DNA of 64,000 bases. Source: Bin80 sp965220365. Its GTDB lineage: Bacteria; Bacteroidota; Rhodothermia; Rhodothermales; Bin80. Shown here piece after piece: positions 26,427 through 35,176 of this stretch (position 1 is the first letter of the stretch; each line of letters starts with the position of its first letter). The DNA is taken from positions 310,001-374,000 of the forward strand of contig OZ244823.1 in NCBI GenBank assembly GCA_965220365.1, in the 5' to 3' direction. The position numbers and the translations under genes are program-made. The notes below the pieces were generated by a model, which was not told the origin of the DNA, searched no databases, and saw only the letters and a list, made by a program, of their open reading frames with translations.

Positions 26427-27593
26427 CTATTCTGGCACAATGATCTTCGGTTTTTGTGCAGCCGTTCTACCGATAATTTCTTCATAATACTCTTCATACT
26501 GGACAACGATTGCATGCGTATCATAATGACGGACCGCATATTCTCTGGCGTGTTGGGCCATCTCTGCATGCAGTGAATCATCAGTCAATACCTTGATACA
26601 CGCTTTCGCGAACGCGTGAATATCTCCCAGAGGGCATAGGAATCCGGCCTCACTTCCCTCAACGAGCTCTGGCAACCCACCAACATCGCTGCAAACAACC
26701 GGCACCCCACAAGCCATCGCCTCCAGCGGAGCAAGCCCGAACGACTCGGACCCGCTGGTGAGTAGAAACAAATCAGCAATAGATAGAATTTCCTGCACCG
26801 GATCCTGCTTTCCAAGGAACCGTACCGCTCCCTGAATTCCAAGATCACGCGTGAGTTGCTCCACATTGGAGCGATCCGGCCCATCCCCGACCAGAAGAAG
26901 TTTTGCGGATATCTCTTCCTGAAGAATCCGGTGAAAGACCTCTACGACATGAGAGACATTCTTCACGCGCCGGAAATTAGACACATGCACAACTACTTTC
27001 TGCCCAGGTTCACAGATTGCTGATCTGAAATGTTCTTTCTCCAGTCGCCGAAAATGCTCCGTATCAATAAAATTGGGGATGACCTTAATGGGCACCTCTA
27101 TGTCAAACGCATCATAGGTTTCCTGTCGTAGAAAGTTGGAGACCGCGGTCACGCCGTCTGAAGCATTAATCGAATAGTTGACTACGGGGCTGTAGGATGC
27201 ATCCTGTCCTACGATTGTAATATCCGTTCCATGCAGTGTCGTTACCACAGGAAGCGAACGGGATTCTTTTTCAAGGATATCACGTGCTAGAACGGCGCTG
27301 GTTGCATGCGGGATCGCATAGTGCACATGAAGCAGATCCAGTGCTTCGTACTTCGCGACATCCACCATCTTACTTGTCAGAGAGAGTGCGTACGGCGGAA
27401 AATCAAACAGGGGATAACGATTTACACTCACTTCATGAAAATATATGTTTTCCGTAACTTTGCTAAGCCGAAAGGGCAGCGAGTAGGCAATGAAGTGAAT
27501 TTCGTGTCCACGGGTAGCAAGCGCTCTGCCGAGCTCAGTGGCGACAACCCCACTTCCGCCGTAAACCGGGTAACAGGTAATTCCAATTCGCAT
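26427..27593 (-). CDS. bshA: N-acetyl-alpha-D-glucosaminyl L-malate synthase
   Basis: 388 residues from the ATG at 27593, which begins MRIGITCYPVYGGSGVVATELG; an upstream extension to 27647 is unlikely. GT4 glycosyltransferase fold: LLHVHYAIPHATSA, and the C-terminal sugar-nucleotide site GSESFGLAPLEAMACGVPVV. It makes the first intermediate of bacillithiol, a low-molecular-weight thiol used by many Bacteroidota and Firmicutes. The group II intron starts about 44 bases after its stop in the same orientation, so intron and bshA may share a transcript. Confidence 0.92.
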   Translation of the reverse strand: MRIGITCYPVYGGSGVVATELGRALATRGHEIHFIAYSLPFRLSKVTENIYFHEVSVNRYPLFDFPPYALSLTSKMVDVAKYEALDLLHVHYAIPHATSAVLARDILEKESRSLPVVTTLHGTDITIVGQDASYSPVVNYSINASDGVTAVSNFLRQETYDAFDIEVPIKVIPNFIDTEHFRRLEKEHFRSAICEPGQKVVVHVSNFRRVKNVSHVVEVFHRILQEEISAKLLLVGDGPDRSNVEQLTRDLGIQGAVRFLGKQDPVQEILSIADLFLLTSGSESFGLAPLEAMACGVPVVCSDVGGLPELVEGSEAGFLCPLGDIHAFAKACIKVLTDDSLHAEMAQHAREYAVRHYDTHAIVVQYEEYYEEIIGRTAAQKPKIIVPE

Positions 27594-27668
27594 GATGGGT
27601 TTCAATGGTCCCCGCAGGAAACCACAATGGTGAGCACAAGGTTGCACCCCTAATCTTAAGAAAAAATC

Positions 27669-28286
27669 ATGACTCGTCTCATAGCTCTTGTTTTTACTGG
27701 ATTCTTACTGGCCTCCAACGCGCCTGCACAAACCTTTGGTGTGACTGCCGGCGGGAATTTTCAACGGCTGGGAGACATTACACTCAACGAGTTGGAGACA
27801 AAATTCGAGAGCCAAACCGGATGGCATGTGGGGGTTTGGGTTGAATTTCCACTCGGTCCAGTGGCAGCGCTACGTGCAGGTGGACGATATATGGCCGCTG
27901 GAAAGTTACTGGATGGAATCCAAGATAACTATCCTGCAATTCGTGAAAACTTTGATGTTTCGTTGACTGAGCTCTCCCTGCTTCTTCGCGTGGGTTTGCC
28001 TTCACAAGTGGTAAGCCCATATGTCTTTGCTGGTCCGGTATTTCGGATCCCGACCAATACGGACAAGGAGCTCAGCAATGACTTGAAAATCCTTTCTTAC
28101 GCTGGTGAAATCGGAGGCGGGCTAATGATTGATCTGGGACCGGTTAGCCTGTACCCTGAAGTTGCATACGTATTCGGCTTGACCCAGTTTATTGAGGACG
28201 AGATTGTTCTTCAACTGGTTTCACTTCAGGTCGGTAATCCCCAAAAACTCAATCTGGCCATGATTCGCCTGTCCGTTGGCTTTTAG
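27669..28286 (+). CDS. Outer-membrane beta-barrel protein
   Basis: 205 residues. Signal peptide (LIALVFTGFLLASNAPAQ), then repeated amphipathic strands of alternating polarity with turn glycines (GVTAGGNFQRLG, VAALRAGGRYMAAG, GEIGGGLMIDLG), ending LNLAMIRLSVGF with a terminal Phe, the usual outer-membrane barrel signature. It resembles the PorT/OmpA-like small barrels common in Bacteroidota. Substrate or role is unknown. It is transcribed divergently from bshA. Confidence 0.8.
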   Translation: MTRLIALVFTGFLLASNAPAQTFGVTAGGNFQRLGDITLNELETKFESQTGWHVGVWVEFPLGPVAALRAGGRYMAAGKLLDGIQDNYPAIRENFDVSLTELSLLLRVGLPSQVVSPYVFAGPVFRIPTNTDKELSNDLKILSYAGEIGGGLMIDLGPVSLYPEVAYVFGLTQFIEDEIVLQLVSLQVGNPQKLNLAMIRLSVGF

Positions 28287-28626
28287 GTCACCGCGCCACT
28301 AGCCTACCGGTCAGACTTGTACCGATAAAATTGGATCAGGACAGGTTTTGAGTCGCCTCCTTATGATTCAATTCGTAGCGTGTCTACGACACTCTGCCAT
28401 ATTGCTACACGTACAGGTCTGTGTAGAACGGTTCCGAGTAGTGAGCAACTCTGTTACAGGACGAATCCGAATTGGACAAGGTGTGCGCTGGCAAGGACAG
28501 ACAACCCACTATATGCCCTAGTCAATACCATCTTGCTACTCCATCTCACCACACACCACTGCTTTCAAACGAATGGCTGTTGAGCACTGCGAGGATGTCC
28601 GATTCTGTTTGGGATCGAACTCCTTC
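28287..28626. other. Intergenic region, no gene seen
   Basis: 340 bases between the convergent barrel and SleB-like genes. It contains a short symmetric element, cgtgtctacgacact (28380-28394). A small open frame at 28380-28583 has unlikely composition. Nothing is assigned. Confidence 0.4.
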
Positions 28627-29277
28627 TTATTTCACTCCCGAATAAAAGCGGAATCTTTGCTCATCCAGTTGTATTCTCCGCTGGGGAGTGACCGGAGTGA
28701 GATCCCCTACCCAGTCGGGAGGAAGGGCTGGATCGAGCATGGATTGCTCGCTATAAAAATGGAGAACCCTACGGCTAAACGGGCGGAGTTGCCCATCAGC
28801 ATGGCGGATGTAATAAGCCAGTGCTAACGTTCTTTGCCAGCCAGCTACTTCCGAAGTCTCCGATAAGCTGGTATAATAACTCTGCTTCGGCTGCCCTGGT
28901 AAAAAGGCACTGAACTGAAACGGATCCAGTATACACTCCTGATAAGAAGTACATTCACGATGCTTCGCTTCGACTCGGTTTCGGACTGCCCAGCCAATTA
29001 GCTCCTGCTCATCATGTCTTTTACTCTCCGAAAACATTGCACGTGCCAGCCATAAGGTCTCTCCATCAATGTTGCCCACATATACAGGCTCAATCCCCCA
29101 CGGATTCTGCAGAGCAGCATACGTTTCTTTATAAGAGGGTATGGAAAGGGCAGGAGGCGATTGAACCGACAGATATTTGCTCCCAAGCGGAGGTGCAAAC
29201 ACGATCATGGCGGGTATAAGCAATACCAAAAAAAGACCCAAGAACACGCTCCAGTAATATTTTTTCCTTATACACAT
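28627..29277 (-). CDS. SleB-like cell-wall hydrolase
   Basis: 216 residues. An N-terminal membrane anchor (VFLGLFLVLLIPAMIVF), a linker, and from about residue 75 a domain starting ETLWLARAMFSESKRHDEQELIGWAVRNRV. The glutamate in FSES matches the catalytic Glu position of SleB/Hydrolase_2 lytic transglycosylases. Later blocks (FSAFLPGQ, HFYSEQSM) also fit. It probably cleaves peptidoglycan glycan strands from the periplasmic side of the inner membrane. It is transcribed away from pdxB. Confidence 0.75.
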   Translation of the reverse strand: MCIRKKYYWSVFLGLFLVLLIPAMIVFAPPLGSKYLSVQSPPALSIPSYKETYAALQNPWGIEPVYVGNIDGETLWLARAMFSESKRHDEQELIGWAVRNRVEAKHRECTSYQECILDPFQFSAFLPGQPKQSYYTSLSETSEVAGWQRTLALAYYIRHADGQLRPFSRRVLHFYSEQSMLDPALPPDWVGDLTPVTPQRRIQLDEQRFRFYSGVK

Positions 29278-29369
29278 AATTTGATTAATGTCAAGGCGGA
29301 AAAACTTTTCCGGGGAAAGGAATTACACATTCGGGCCGTCTAGTACGTAACTACAGTACAAAAGGATAC

Positions 29370-30497
29370 ATGCTTTCCATTGTAGCTGACGAAAATATTC
29401 CGCGTGTGAAAGAGGCGTTTTCCTCTATCGGAAGTGTACATCTTCTGGATGCCGAATCAATCACCCCAGAGGTTTGTGCACAGGCCGATGTGCTTTTGGT
29501 CAGGAGTGTAACCCGGGTTCATGAAGGTCTTCTAAAACAGAGCCAAGTCGCCTTTGTAGGATCGGCGACTGCCGGGTTTGACCATGTGGATCGATCATAT
29601 CTAAGGGAGCAAGGAATTCCGTTCGTACACGCACCTGGATCAAATGCAGATTCCGTCGTGGAATATGTTCTGACTGCACTCCTGCGATTGCACGCTCTGA
29701 GGATGCGTACTCTCACGGGACTCACACTAGGGATCATTGGGTATGGCAATATTGGCGGACGCCTTGGGACACGAGCTCCTTCTTTTGGCCTTCAGGTTTT
29801 GAAAAATGACCCGCCACTCGCAAAGGCGGGGCATCCCGGCTTTGTGGACCTGGAAACCGTCTTAACCAAATCCGATATTCTCACCCTGCATGTACCCAAA
29901 TCCCCCGAAACCCATCACCTCATTGGGGATGCTGAGTTTCAATCCATGAAACCAGGGGCATGGGTTCTGAATACTTCGAGAGGGAACGTGGTTGACAATC
30001 AGGCACTCAAACGAGCCCTGACGACAGGAGAGATTGATGCTGCGATTCTTGATGTATGGGAAAATGAACCCGTTCCTGACCTTGAATTACTGCAAAGGGT
30101 TACGCTGGCTACTCCGCACATTGCCGGCCACTCCGTAGATGGAAAACTGCAGGGAACCATTATGCTCTACAAGGCCGTCATCCAGCATTTTCAGGTTCCG
30201 GGAGCCTGGGATTACGAACAATTGCTGAAAGAAAATTTGCCGGACACTCTCTCACTCGACCTGGAACCCGAGTCCAGTTGGCTGGGTGCGCTCGCACAGC
30301 AGTTATATGACATCGATGCAGACGATGCACACATGCGAAAAATCCTGGATGTACCCCGGGACCACATTGCAGAAACATTCCGCCAACTCCGCCGCAATTA
30401 CCCCCCGCGGCGCGCCTTCGACAGGCATACCATTACAGAAATCCCGGCGCCGTTTGTGCAGGCAGTGTGCGATGGCCTTCGTGTTGGCTATTTATAG
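29370..30497 (+). CDS. pdxB: Erythronate-4-phosphate dehydrogenase
   Basis: 375 residues of the D-2-hydroxyacid dehydrogenase fold. ADENIPRVKEAFSSIG at the start and GSATAGFDHVD are typical of PdxB. The NAD site is GIIGYGNIGGRLG, the catalytic Arg is in NTSRGNVVD, and the His is in ATPHIAGHSVDGK. It catalyses the second step of the DXP-dependent pyridoxal phosphate route. pdxJ of the same pathway lies 0.9 kb away on the other strand, beyond era. Its stop overlaps the end of era by 10 bases. Confidence 0.93.
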   Translation: MLSIVADENIPRVKEAFSSIGSVHLLDAESITPEVCAQADVLLVRSVTRVHEGLLKQSQVAFVGSATAGFDHVDRSYLREQGIPFVHAPGSNADSVVEYVLTALLRLHALRMRTLTGLTLGIIGYGNIGGRLGTRAPSFGLQVLKNDPPLAKAGHPGFVDLETVLTKSDILTLHVPKSPETHHLIGDAEFQSMKPGAWVLNTSRGNVVDNQALKRALTTGEIDAAILDVWENEPVPDLELLQRVTLATPHIAGHSVDGKLQGTIMLYKAVIQHFQVPGAWDYEQLLKENLPDTLSLDLEPESSWLGALAQQLYDIDADDAHMRKILDVPRDHIAETFRQLRRNYPPRRAFDRHTITEIPAPFVQAVCDGLRVGYL

Positions 30498-31369
30498 CCG
30501 AAAGACCGCAGTAATCGGCCTTGATTACGCCAGTCTTTTCGGACACGGACAAAGAGTTTCAGATATACCTCCCGTGCTAAAAACTGCTCAATATCCCGAC
30601 GTGCCTTGATCCCGATCGCCTTGAGTGCACGGGCTTTTGCGCCAATGAGAATTCCCTTTTGACTCGGGCGCTCCACAATAATATCTGCTTCAATCAGATC
30701 CTTCGCCTGGTCACGCTCCACGAAGTTGGAAATGACTACGGTAGACGAATACGGGATCTCCTGGCGGAATTGTTCAAAAACCTTCTCCCGAATGATCTCC
30801 GCAACAAAAAACCGTTCGGGATGCTCACTGATCATTTCGGCCGGATAAAGAGCCGGACCTGATGGGAGGCAGTTGCGAATCTCCTCCATGAGGGCATCAA
30901 GATTGGTTTCCTTCAGTGCACTGATCGGGACAACTGCCTTAAACGAGTGCAGGTTGGTGTATGTATCAACCAGGGGGAGCAATTGATCCTGCTTCACCAA
31001 ATCTGTTTTATTCAGCGCCAGGATGGCTGGTCGGTCCAGGATCGTCTTTAACCCCCACGAATCTAGCTCATCCGCACGGGCATCTACTATAAAGATGATC
31101 AGATCTGCATCCGCTACCGAATCACGTACTTTCCGCATCATGGCCTGATCAAGGCTGGTACTCGGGCGCATGATCCCTGGGGTATCCAGGAAAATGATTT
31201 GGGCGCTCTCTTCTGTCAGGATCCCCAGTACCCGATGGCGAGTCGTTTGGGCTTTGGGAGTAACAATGGAGAGTTTCTGCCCCATGAGGGCATTCAACAG
31301 CGTACTTTTGCCGACATTGGGTTTCCCAATCAGGGCAACATAGCCATTCTTAAAATTTTCAGGATGCAT
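30488..31369 (-). CDS. era: GTPase Era
   Basis: 293 residues. G1 GKPNVGKST (16-24), G3 DTPG, G4 NKTD and the Era switch TTRHRVLG. The C-terminal KH domain has RSQKGILIGAKARALK-type sequence (here PSQKGILIGAKARALK). It binds 16S rRNA and supports 30S assembly. Its start overlaps the end of pdxJ by 11 bases, so the two are translated together. Confidence 0.96.
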   Translation of the reverse strand: MHPENFKNGYVALIGKPNVGKSTLLNALMGQKLSIVTPKAQTTRHRVLGILTEESAQIIFLDTPGIMRPSTSLDQAMMRKVRDSVADADLIIFIVDARADELDSWGLKTILDRPAILALNKTDLVKQDQLLPLVDTYTNLHSFKAVVPISALKETNLDALMEEIRNCLPSGPALYPAEMISEHPERFFVAEIIREKVFEQFRQEIPYSSTVVISNFVERDQAKDLIEADIIVERPSQKGILIGAKARALKAIGIKARRDIEQFLAREVYLKLFVRVRKDWRNQGRLLRSFGYK

Positions 31370-32093
31370 CCTGCCCCTTGACCAGCTGAGCCATTTCCGT
31401 CACGGCGGCCCCAAGTCCTGTAAAGATTGCCTGAGCAATGACGGAAAAGCCGATAGATACTTCGCGGACATGCGGCACTGAGCGCGAAAACAGGTGATAG
31501 TTCTCATAGTCCAGGCCATGGCCCGCGTGGACGATGAGACCACATTCATGTGCACACTCTGCCGCCTTTGCAATGCGGTTCACCTCATGCAACTGATCCG
31601 CACCTGCCGGTGCGTTGGCGAAGTCACCCGTATGCAACTCAATCGTGGAGGCGCCTGTGTATCGCACAGCCCGAATCTGATCTACATCAGGATCAACAAA
31701 CAACGCAACCTCTCCAATCCCCGCTTTCTTCAAGCGATCCACGATAACTGCCAGAGCGGCCTGACGACGGATCACATCCAGCCCTCCCTCCGTGGTGACT
31801 TCTTCGCGGCGCTCCGGTACAAGTGTAGCCAAATCCGGACATGTCCGGCAGCAGATCTCAACGATCTCCTCGTTTGTTGAAAGCTCAAAATCCAGCCTCC
31901 CCCGTACAGACTCTTTCAGCCGGGCCACATCATGATCATTGATATGTCGACGATCCTCCCTCAGATGAAAGACAATCCCATCTGCACCGGATGCTTCGCA
32001 CAAACGCGCTGCCTCCACAGGATCCGGGAACGCTTCACGGCGAGCATTGCGCAGCGTCGCAACGTGATCAATATTGATGAGTAGATTTGGCAA
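31359..32093 (-). CDS. pdxJ: Pyridoxine 5'-phosphate synthase
   Basis: 244 residues. NIDHVATLRNARRE at the N-terminus, ADGIVFHLREDRRHI, and VHAGHGLDYENYH near the C-terminus are the conserved PdxJ segments binding deoxyxylulose phosphate and amino-acetone phosphate. It is the ring-closing step of the DXP-dependent vitamin B6 pathway. It is the first gene of a pdxJ-era pair. Confidence 0.96.
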   Translation of the reverse strand: MPNLLINIDHVATLRNARREAFPDPVEAARLCEASGADGIVFHLREDRRHINDHDVARLKESVRGRLDFELSTNEEIVEICCRTCPDLATLVPERREEVTTEGGLDVIRRQAALAVIVDRLKKAGIGEVALFVDPDVDQIRAVRYTGASTIELHTGDFANAPAGADQLHEVNRIAKAAECAHECGLIVHAGHGLDYENYHLFSRSVPHVREVSIGFSVIAQAIFTGLGAAVTEMAQLVKGQDAS

Positions 32094-32299
32094 TGATCTA
32101 TCAGGCTATTAACTTATATTTATTAAAACAAAGAGGGTGGCATGATAGTTACCCTTTGTTTCCCGATTACTGGTTGACGTTCTTATAAAGCACGCAACTC
32201 AACTAAATACACAGCGGGGAGTTACACGCGGTTTGCTGTGACTGCTTCGTTTCATAGCTTCGTATTAAATTAGTATTATTAAACAGCTACTCTGTGATA

Positions 32300-32755
32300 A
32301 TGGTCAATCACAACGTTAAGATTGCTATACAGGCCTTAATGGCCGTTCTAATCGTGGTTCTAGGGATATGGCTATATCGCTCAATTACAGAGCCATGGGA
32401 GGCAATTGAGCGCGAACAGGCCCTGACTGAATTGACACGTCAGCAGATGATTCATGTCCGAACGGGTTTGACACACTATGAGCGCGGAGAGAATCGTTTC
32501 CCATCATCCCTGGATTCGCTCGTTCTATGGCTCCATTCGGACTCCCTGACCTCCGCTGATATTCTGAATGTTTTCGATTCGGAAATCGTACTGGACTCTC
32601 TAATCTACTCACCCCGTACCGGAAATGCCTTTGAGTACGCCCTCAATGACACCGGAAGGGTTGCCATCTATTTGCTCCAGGATCCAGGTTCCGATGATTA
32701 CATTGGATCGGATATCCCAGACATAACTCTGCTGAACGCTGCCAGCTGGGAATAG
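32300..32755 (+). CDS. Membrane-anchored protein of unknown function
   Basis: About 151 residues from the ATG at 32300 (a GTG two codons earlier is open). One N-terminal transmembrane helix (AIQALMAVLIVVLGIWLY), a charged helix (EPWEAIEREQALTELTRQQ), then a small soluble domain with RFPSSLDSLVLWL and SPRTGNAFEYALNDTG. The helix plus short beta domain is reminiscent of pseudopilin-like proteins, but no N-methylation motif is seen. No family assigned. A strong hairpin follows its stop. Confidence 0.6.
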   Translation: MVNHNVKIAIQALMAVLIVVLGIWLYRSITEPWEAIEREQALTELTRQQMIHVRTGLTHYERGENRFPSSLDSLVLWLHSDSLTSADILNVFDSEIVLDSLIYSPRTGNAFEYALNDTGRVAIYLLQDPGSDDYIGSDIPDITLLNAASWE

Positions 32756-32787
32756 GCCGCGCTGCAGAAGGTTCATTTCCTTCTTAT

Positions 32788-32826
32788 CTTAAACGTCCCC
32801 GATAAAATAAATCGGGGACGTTTAAG
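32788..32826. terminator. Perfect 16-bp inverted repeat
   Basis: cttaaacgtccccgat (32788-32803) pairs exactly with atcggggacgtttaag (32811-32826) around a 7-base A/T loop. It sits 32 bases after the upstream stop and ends 19 bases before the start of the type IX-secreted protein. The A/T ends give it a bidirectional-terminator shape, though there is no long T run. Its closeness to the next start means it could also act in that gene's leader. Confidence 0.7.
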
Positions 32827-32844
32827 TGCTTGCCGCTTGAAAGC

Positions 32845-34476
32845 ATGCTCCGATGTATGTGTGCCTTGCTGTCGCTTGTCTGGATGCTTCCCCAGGTAGA
32901 CGGGTACTGTGTGCAGGAACGTGATACATGGTTTCCAGCTACCTACGAGCCTGGAACAACCATCAACCTGTTCACTCAGTGGAATGGAGTTCCTTTGAAT
33001 GAAGGTTTTGTAGTCTCACTGCCCGCGGAGTGGGAATTGGCCACCGCAACTGCTGTTCGCCAGGCCTACCGCCACGTAGAGCTTGATGCAGTGGAGCTTT
33101 CGGGAGGACGAATTCGATTGTTCTCCACCGAGCCAATGCGCGGGACCTATGATCTTGTTCTGCAGGTACTCACGGACCGAAGCAGCGTATCCCAGAATTA
33201 CAGAATCTCCGTAGCTTCCGCTGTAAAGGTCGGCACACGCTATGTGGAAAACGAAGGCACGGTACGTCGTGGTGAACTGCGCCCCCTGCTTGGGAGTGAA
33301 TCTGGATCTACCCTGGCCCTGGAGAAAAATGTGACCCCTTTGCATATTCAGCCACGGTGGTTGGAGATGCTACACGACAGTCATACCTTGGAATTATGGA
33401 TACGAACTGCCACATTAAATACCGTCGTACTATCCGCATGGGACGGCTCAGAAATGAATCTCTATCCCATAGAGCTTGTGATCGACTCCAGGGGACGAAT
33501 GCGATACTATCGTAATACGGCTGGACATCATGTCACCTTGGCCACTGAATCTCCCGTGGCTGATGGTACCTGGCATCACGTTGCGTTGGTCCATGATGCC
33601 GAAACCTACTGGACAAAGCTTTTTCTGGATGGTCAGATCGCCGACTCGCTTTTTGATCCCACTGGCACTCACTTGGGCGGAACACAGCCACTTGCCCTGG
33701 GTGGACATGTCCGTTCAGAAGAGAGCCGCTTTGTGGGTGAGATAGACGATCTGTCCGTATGGCCCCTGACGCGCACCGCAACCCAGATCCGTTCCACGAT
33801 GCAACAAACACCCGCTGCGGAAGGAGTGCTCGTGCTTGACTTTGAATCTGCCAGGAGCTTTCGCTACTTTGCTGAGCGGGATGCGATCACGTATCGCACT
33901 CCGGGCGGTCCCATCTTTGACCCTCCCATTCGCGGGTTCAGCGGGATCGTTTTTGATCAGGGGGTCATGCTCACCTGGGAAAATGAAAACCCAAGTTCGG
34001 AAGCATTTCTGGTCGAGCGCTCTGAAGATGGCATCACGTTCGAAGAACTGGCTCGCATCAACCGCTCCTTTGAGGGAACACATTGGTCTTACACGGATCT
34101 GAAAACCCCGGACCGTGTCGCTTTCTATCGACTGGCTCAAGAGGTCCGGGGGCACATGCCTCGGGTTGTCGGAACCATTAAGCTTGGGCTGGGCGCAGAA
34201 GTCATCCCCTCCGCGATTGAAATTCTGGGAAACTATCCCAATCCATTCAACCCCCGAACCTCCATCACCTATGAAGTGCGAGAGTCACAGCATCTGCGAC
34301 TCTCCATTATCAATCTTTCTGGGCATGTCGTCACGGTTCTGGTTGATCGACATCATGAGGTTGGTGAGTTTGAGGCGGTCTGGGATGGAATTGAGTTGCC
34401 GAGTGGAACCTACTTCGTGCGTCTCCAGGGGCTAGACGGAGCGGTACACACACGACAAATTTTATTAACCAAATAG
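32845..34476 (+). CDS. Secreted LamG-domain protein with type IX sorting domain
   Basis: About 543 residues from the ATG at 32845, which opens a signal peptide (MCALLSLVWMLPQVDG). The middle third is a LamG/concanavalin-like sandwich (HTLELWIRTATL, DGTWHHVALVHDAE, LFLDGQIADSLF). A fibronectin-like segment follows, then a C-terminal sorting domain beginning NYPNPFNPRTSITYEV and ending in the YFVRL--LDG---TRQILLTK pattern. Such domains direct secretion through the type IX system to the surface. The ligand is unknown. Confidence 0.88.
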   Translation: MLRCMCALLSLVWMLPQVDGYCVQERDTWFPATYEPGTTINLFTQWNGVPLNEGFVVSLPAEWELATATAVRQAYRHVELDAVELSGGRIRLFSTEPMRGTYDLVLQVLTDRSSVSQNYRISVASAVKVGTRYVENEGTVRRGELRPLLGSESGSTLALEKNVTPLHIQPRWLEMLHDSHTLELWIRTATLNTVVLSAWDGSEMNLYPIELVIDSRGRMRYYRNTAGHHVTLATESPVADGTWHHVALVHDAETYWTKLFLDGQIADSLFDPTGTHLGGTQPLALGGHVRSEESRFVGEIDDLSVWPLTRTATQIRSTMQQTPAAEGVLVLDFESARSFRYFAERDAITYRTPGGPIFDPPIRGFSGIVFDQGVMLTWENENPSSEAFLVERSEDGITFEELARINRSFEGTHWSYTDLKTPDRVAFYRLAQEVRGHMPRVVGTIKLGLGAEVIPSAIEILGNYPNPFNPRTSITYEVRESQHLRLSIINLSGHVVTVLVDRHHEVGEFEAVWDGIELPSGTYFVRLQGLDGAVHTRQILLTK

Positions 34477-34481
34477 CGGCA

Positions 34482-35165
34482 ATGCGACTCACCTACTTCG
34501 GGCACTCGGTAGTGCAGATAGAAACCGGCGGCGCAACCCTCCTCTTTGATCCGTTCATTACCAGAAATCCCCTGGCAGAAGCGGTGACCACCGTCGATGC
34601 CCTATCGGCGGATGCCATTATTCTGACGCATGCACACGGGGATCACTGGGGAGACACCATGGAAATCGCAAAACGATGTAATGCACTGGTTGTTGCGAAC
34701 CACGAAATCACCGAGTACGTCAAAAAAAATGGACACGCGAAGGTTCAACCCATGAATACCGGTGGGTCATTCAGGTTTGAATGGGGGACCTTGACCCAGA
34801 CGCATGCGCGACATTCCTCTTCCTTTCCGGATGGGGCCTACGGCGGGAACCCGAACGGATACATTCTTCATGCAGAAGACCTTTATATCTACAATGCAGG
34901 AGATACATCCCCCTTTCAGGAAATGACCTGGATTGGAAGTCAACAAACGATAGACCTCGCCCTGCTTCCCATCGGTGATGTATTTACTATGGGGATCACT
35001 GGCGCGACGCAAGCAGCACGTTTGGTTGAACCCAAACTCACTATCCCCATCCATTTTGACACATTCCCGCAAATCAAAGCAGATACAGAGAGGTGGGAGG
35101 AACTCATGAACGAGATCGGACGCGACACTCGGGTATTAAAGCCGGGTGAATCGCTTGATCTTTGA
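34482..35165 (+). CDS. Metal-dependent hydrolase, UPF0173 type
   Basis: 227 residues, a metallo-beta-lactamase fold without accessory domains. MRLTYFGHSVVQIE at the start, the metal motif THAHGDHWGD (about 50-59), and IPIHFDTFP near the end match the UPF0173 group. The substrate is unknown. It begins 5 bases after the stop of the LamG protein and ends 11 bases before the phosphatase gene, so these three may be co-transcribed. Confidence 0.88.
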   Translation: MRLTYFGHSVVQIETGGATLLFDPFITRNPLAEAVTTVDALSADAIILTHAHGDHWGDTMEIAKRCNALVVANHEITEYVKKNGHAKVQPMNTGGSFRFEWGTLTQTHARHSSSFPDGAYGGNPNGYILHAEDLYIYNAGDTSPFQEMTWIGSQQTIDLALLPIGDVFTMGITGATQAARLVEPKLTIPIHFDTFPQIKADTERWEELMNEIGRDTRVLKPGESLDL

Positions 35166-35176
35166 TCCGGGAGTGA

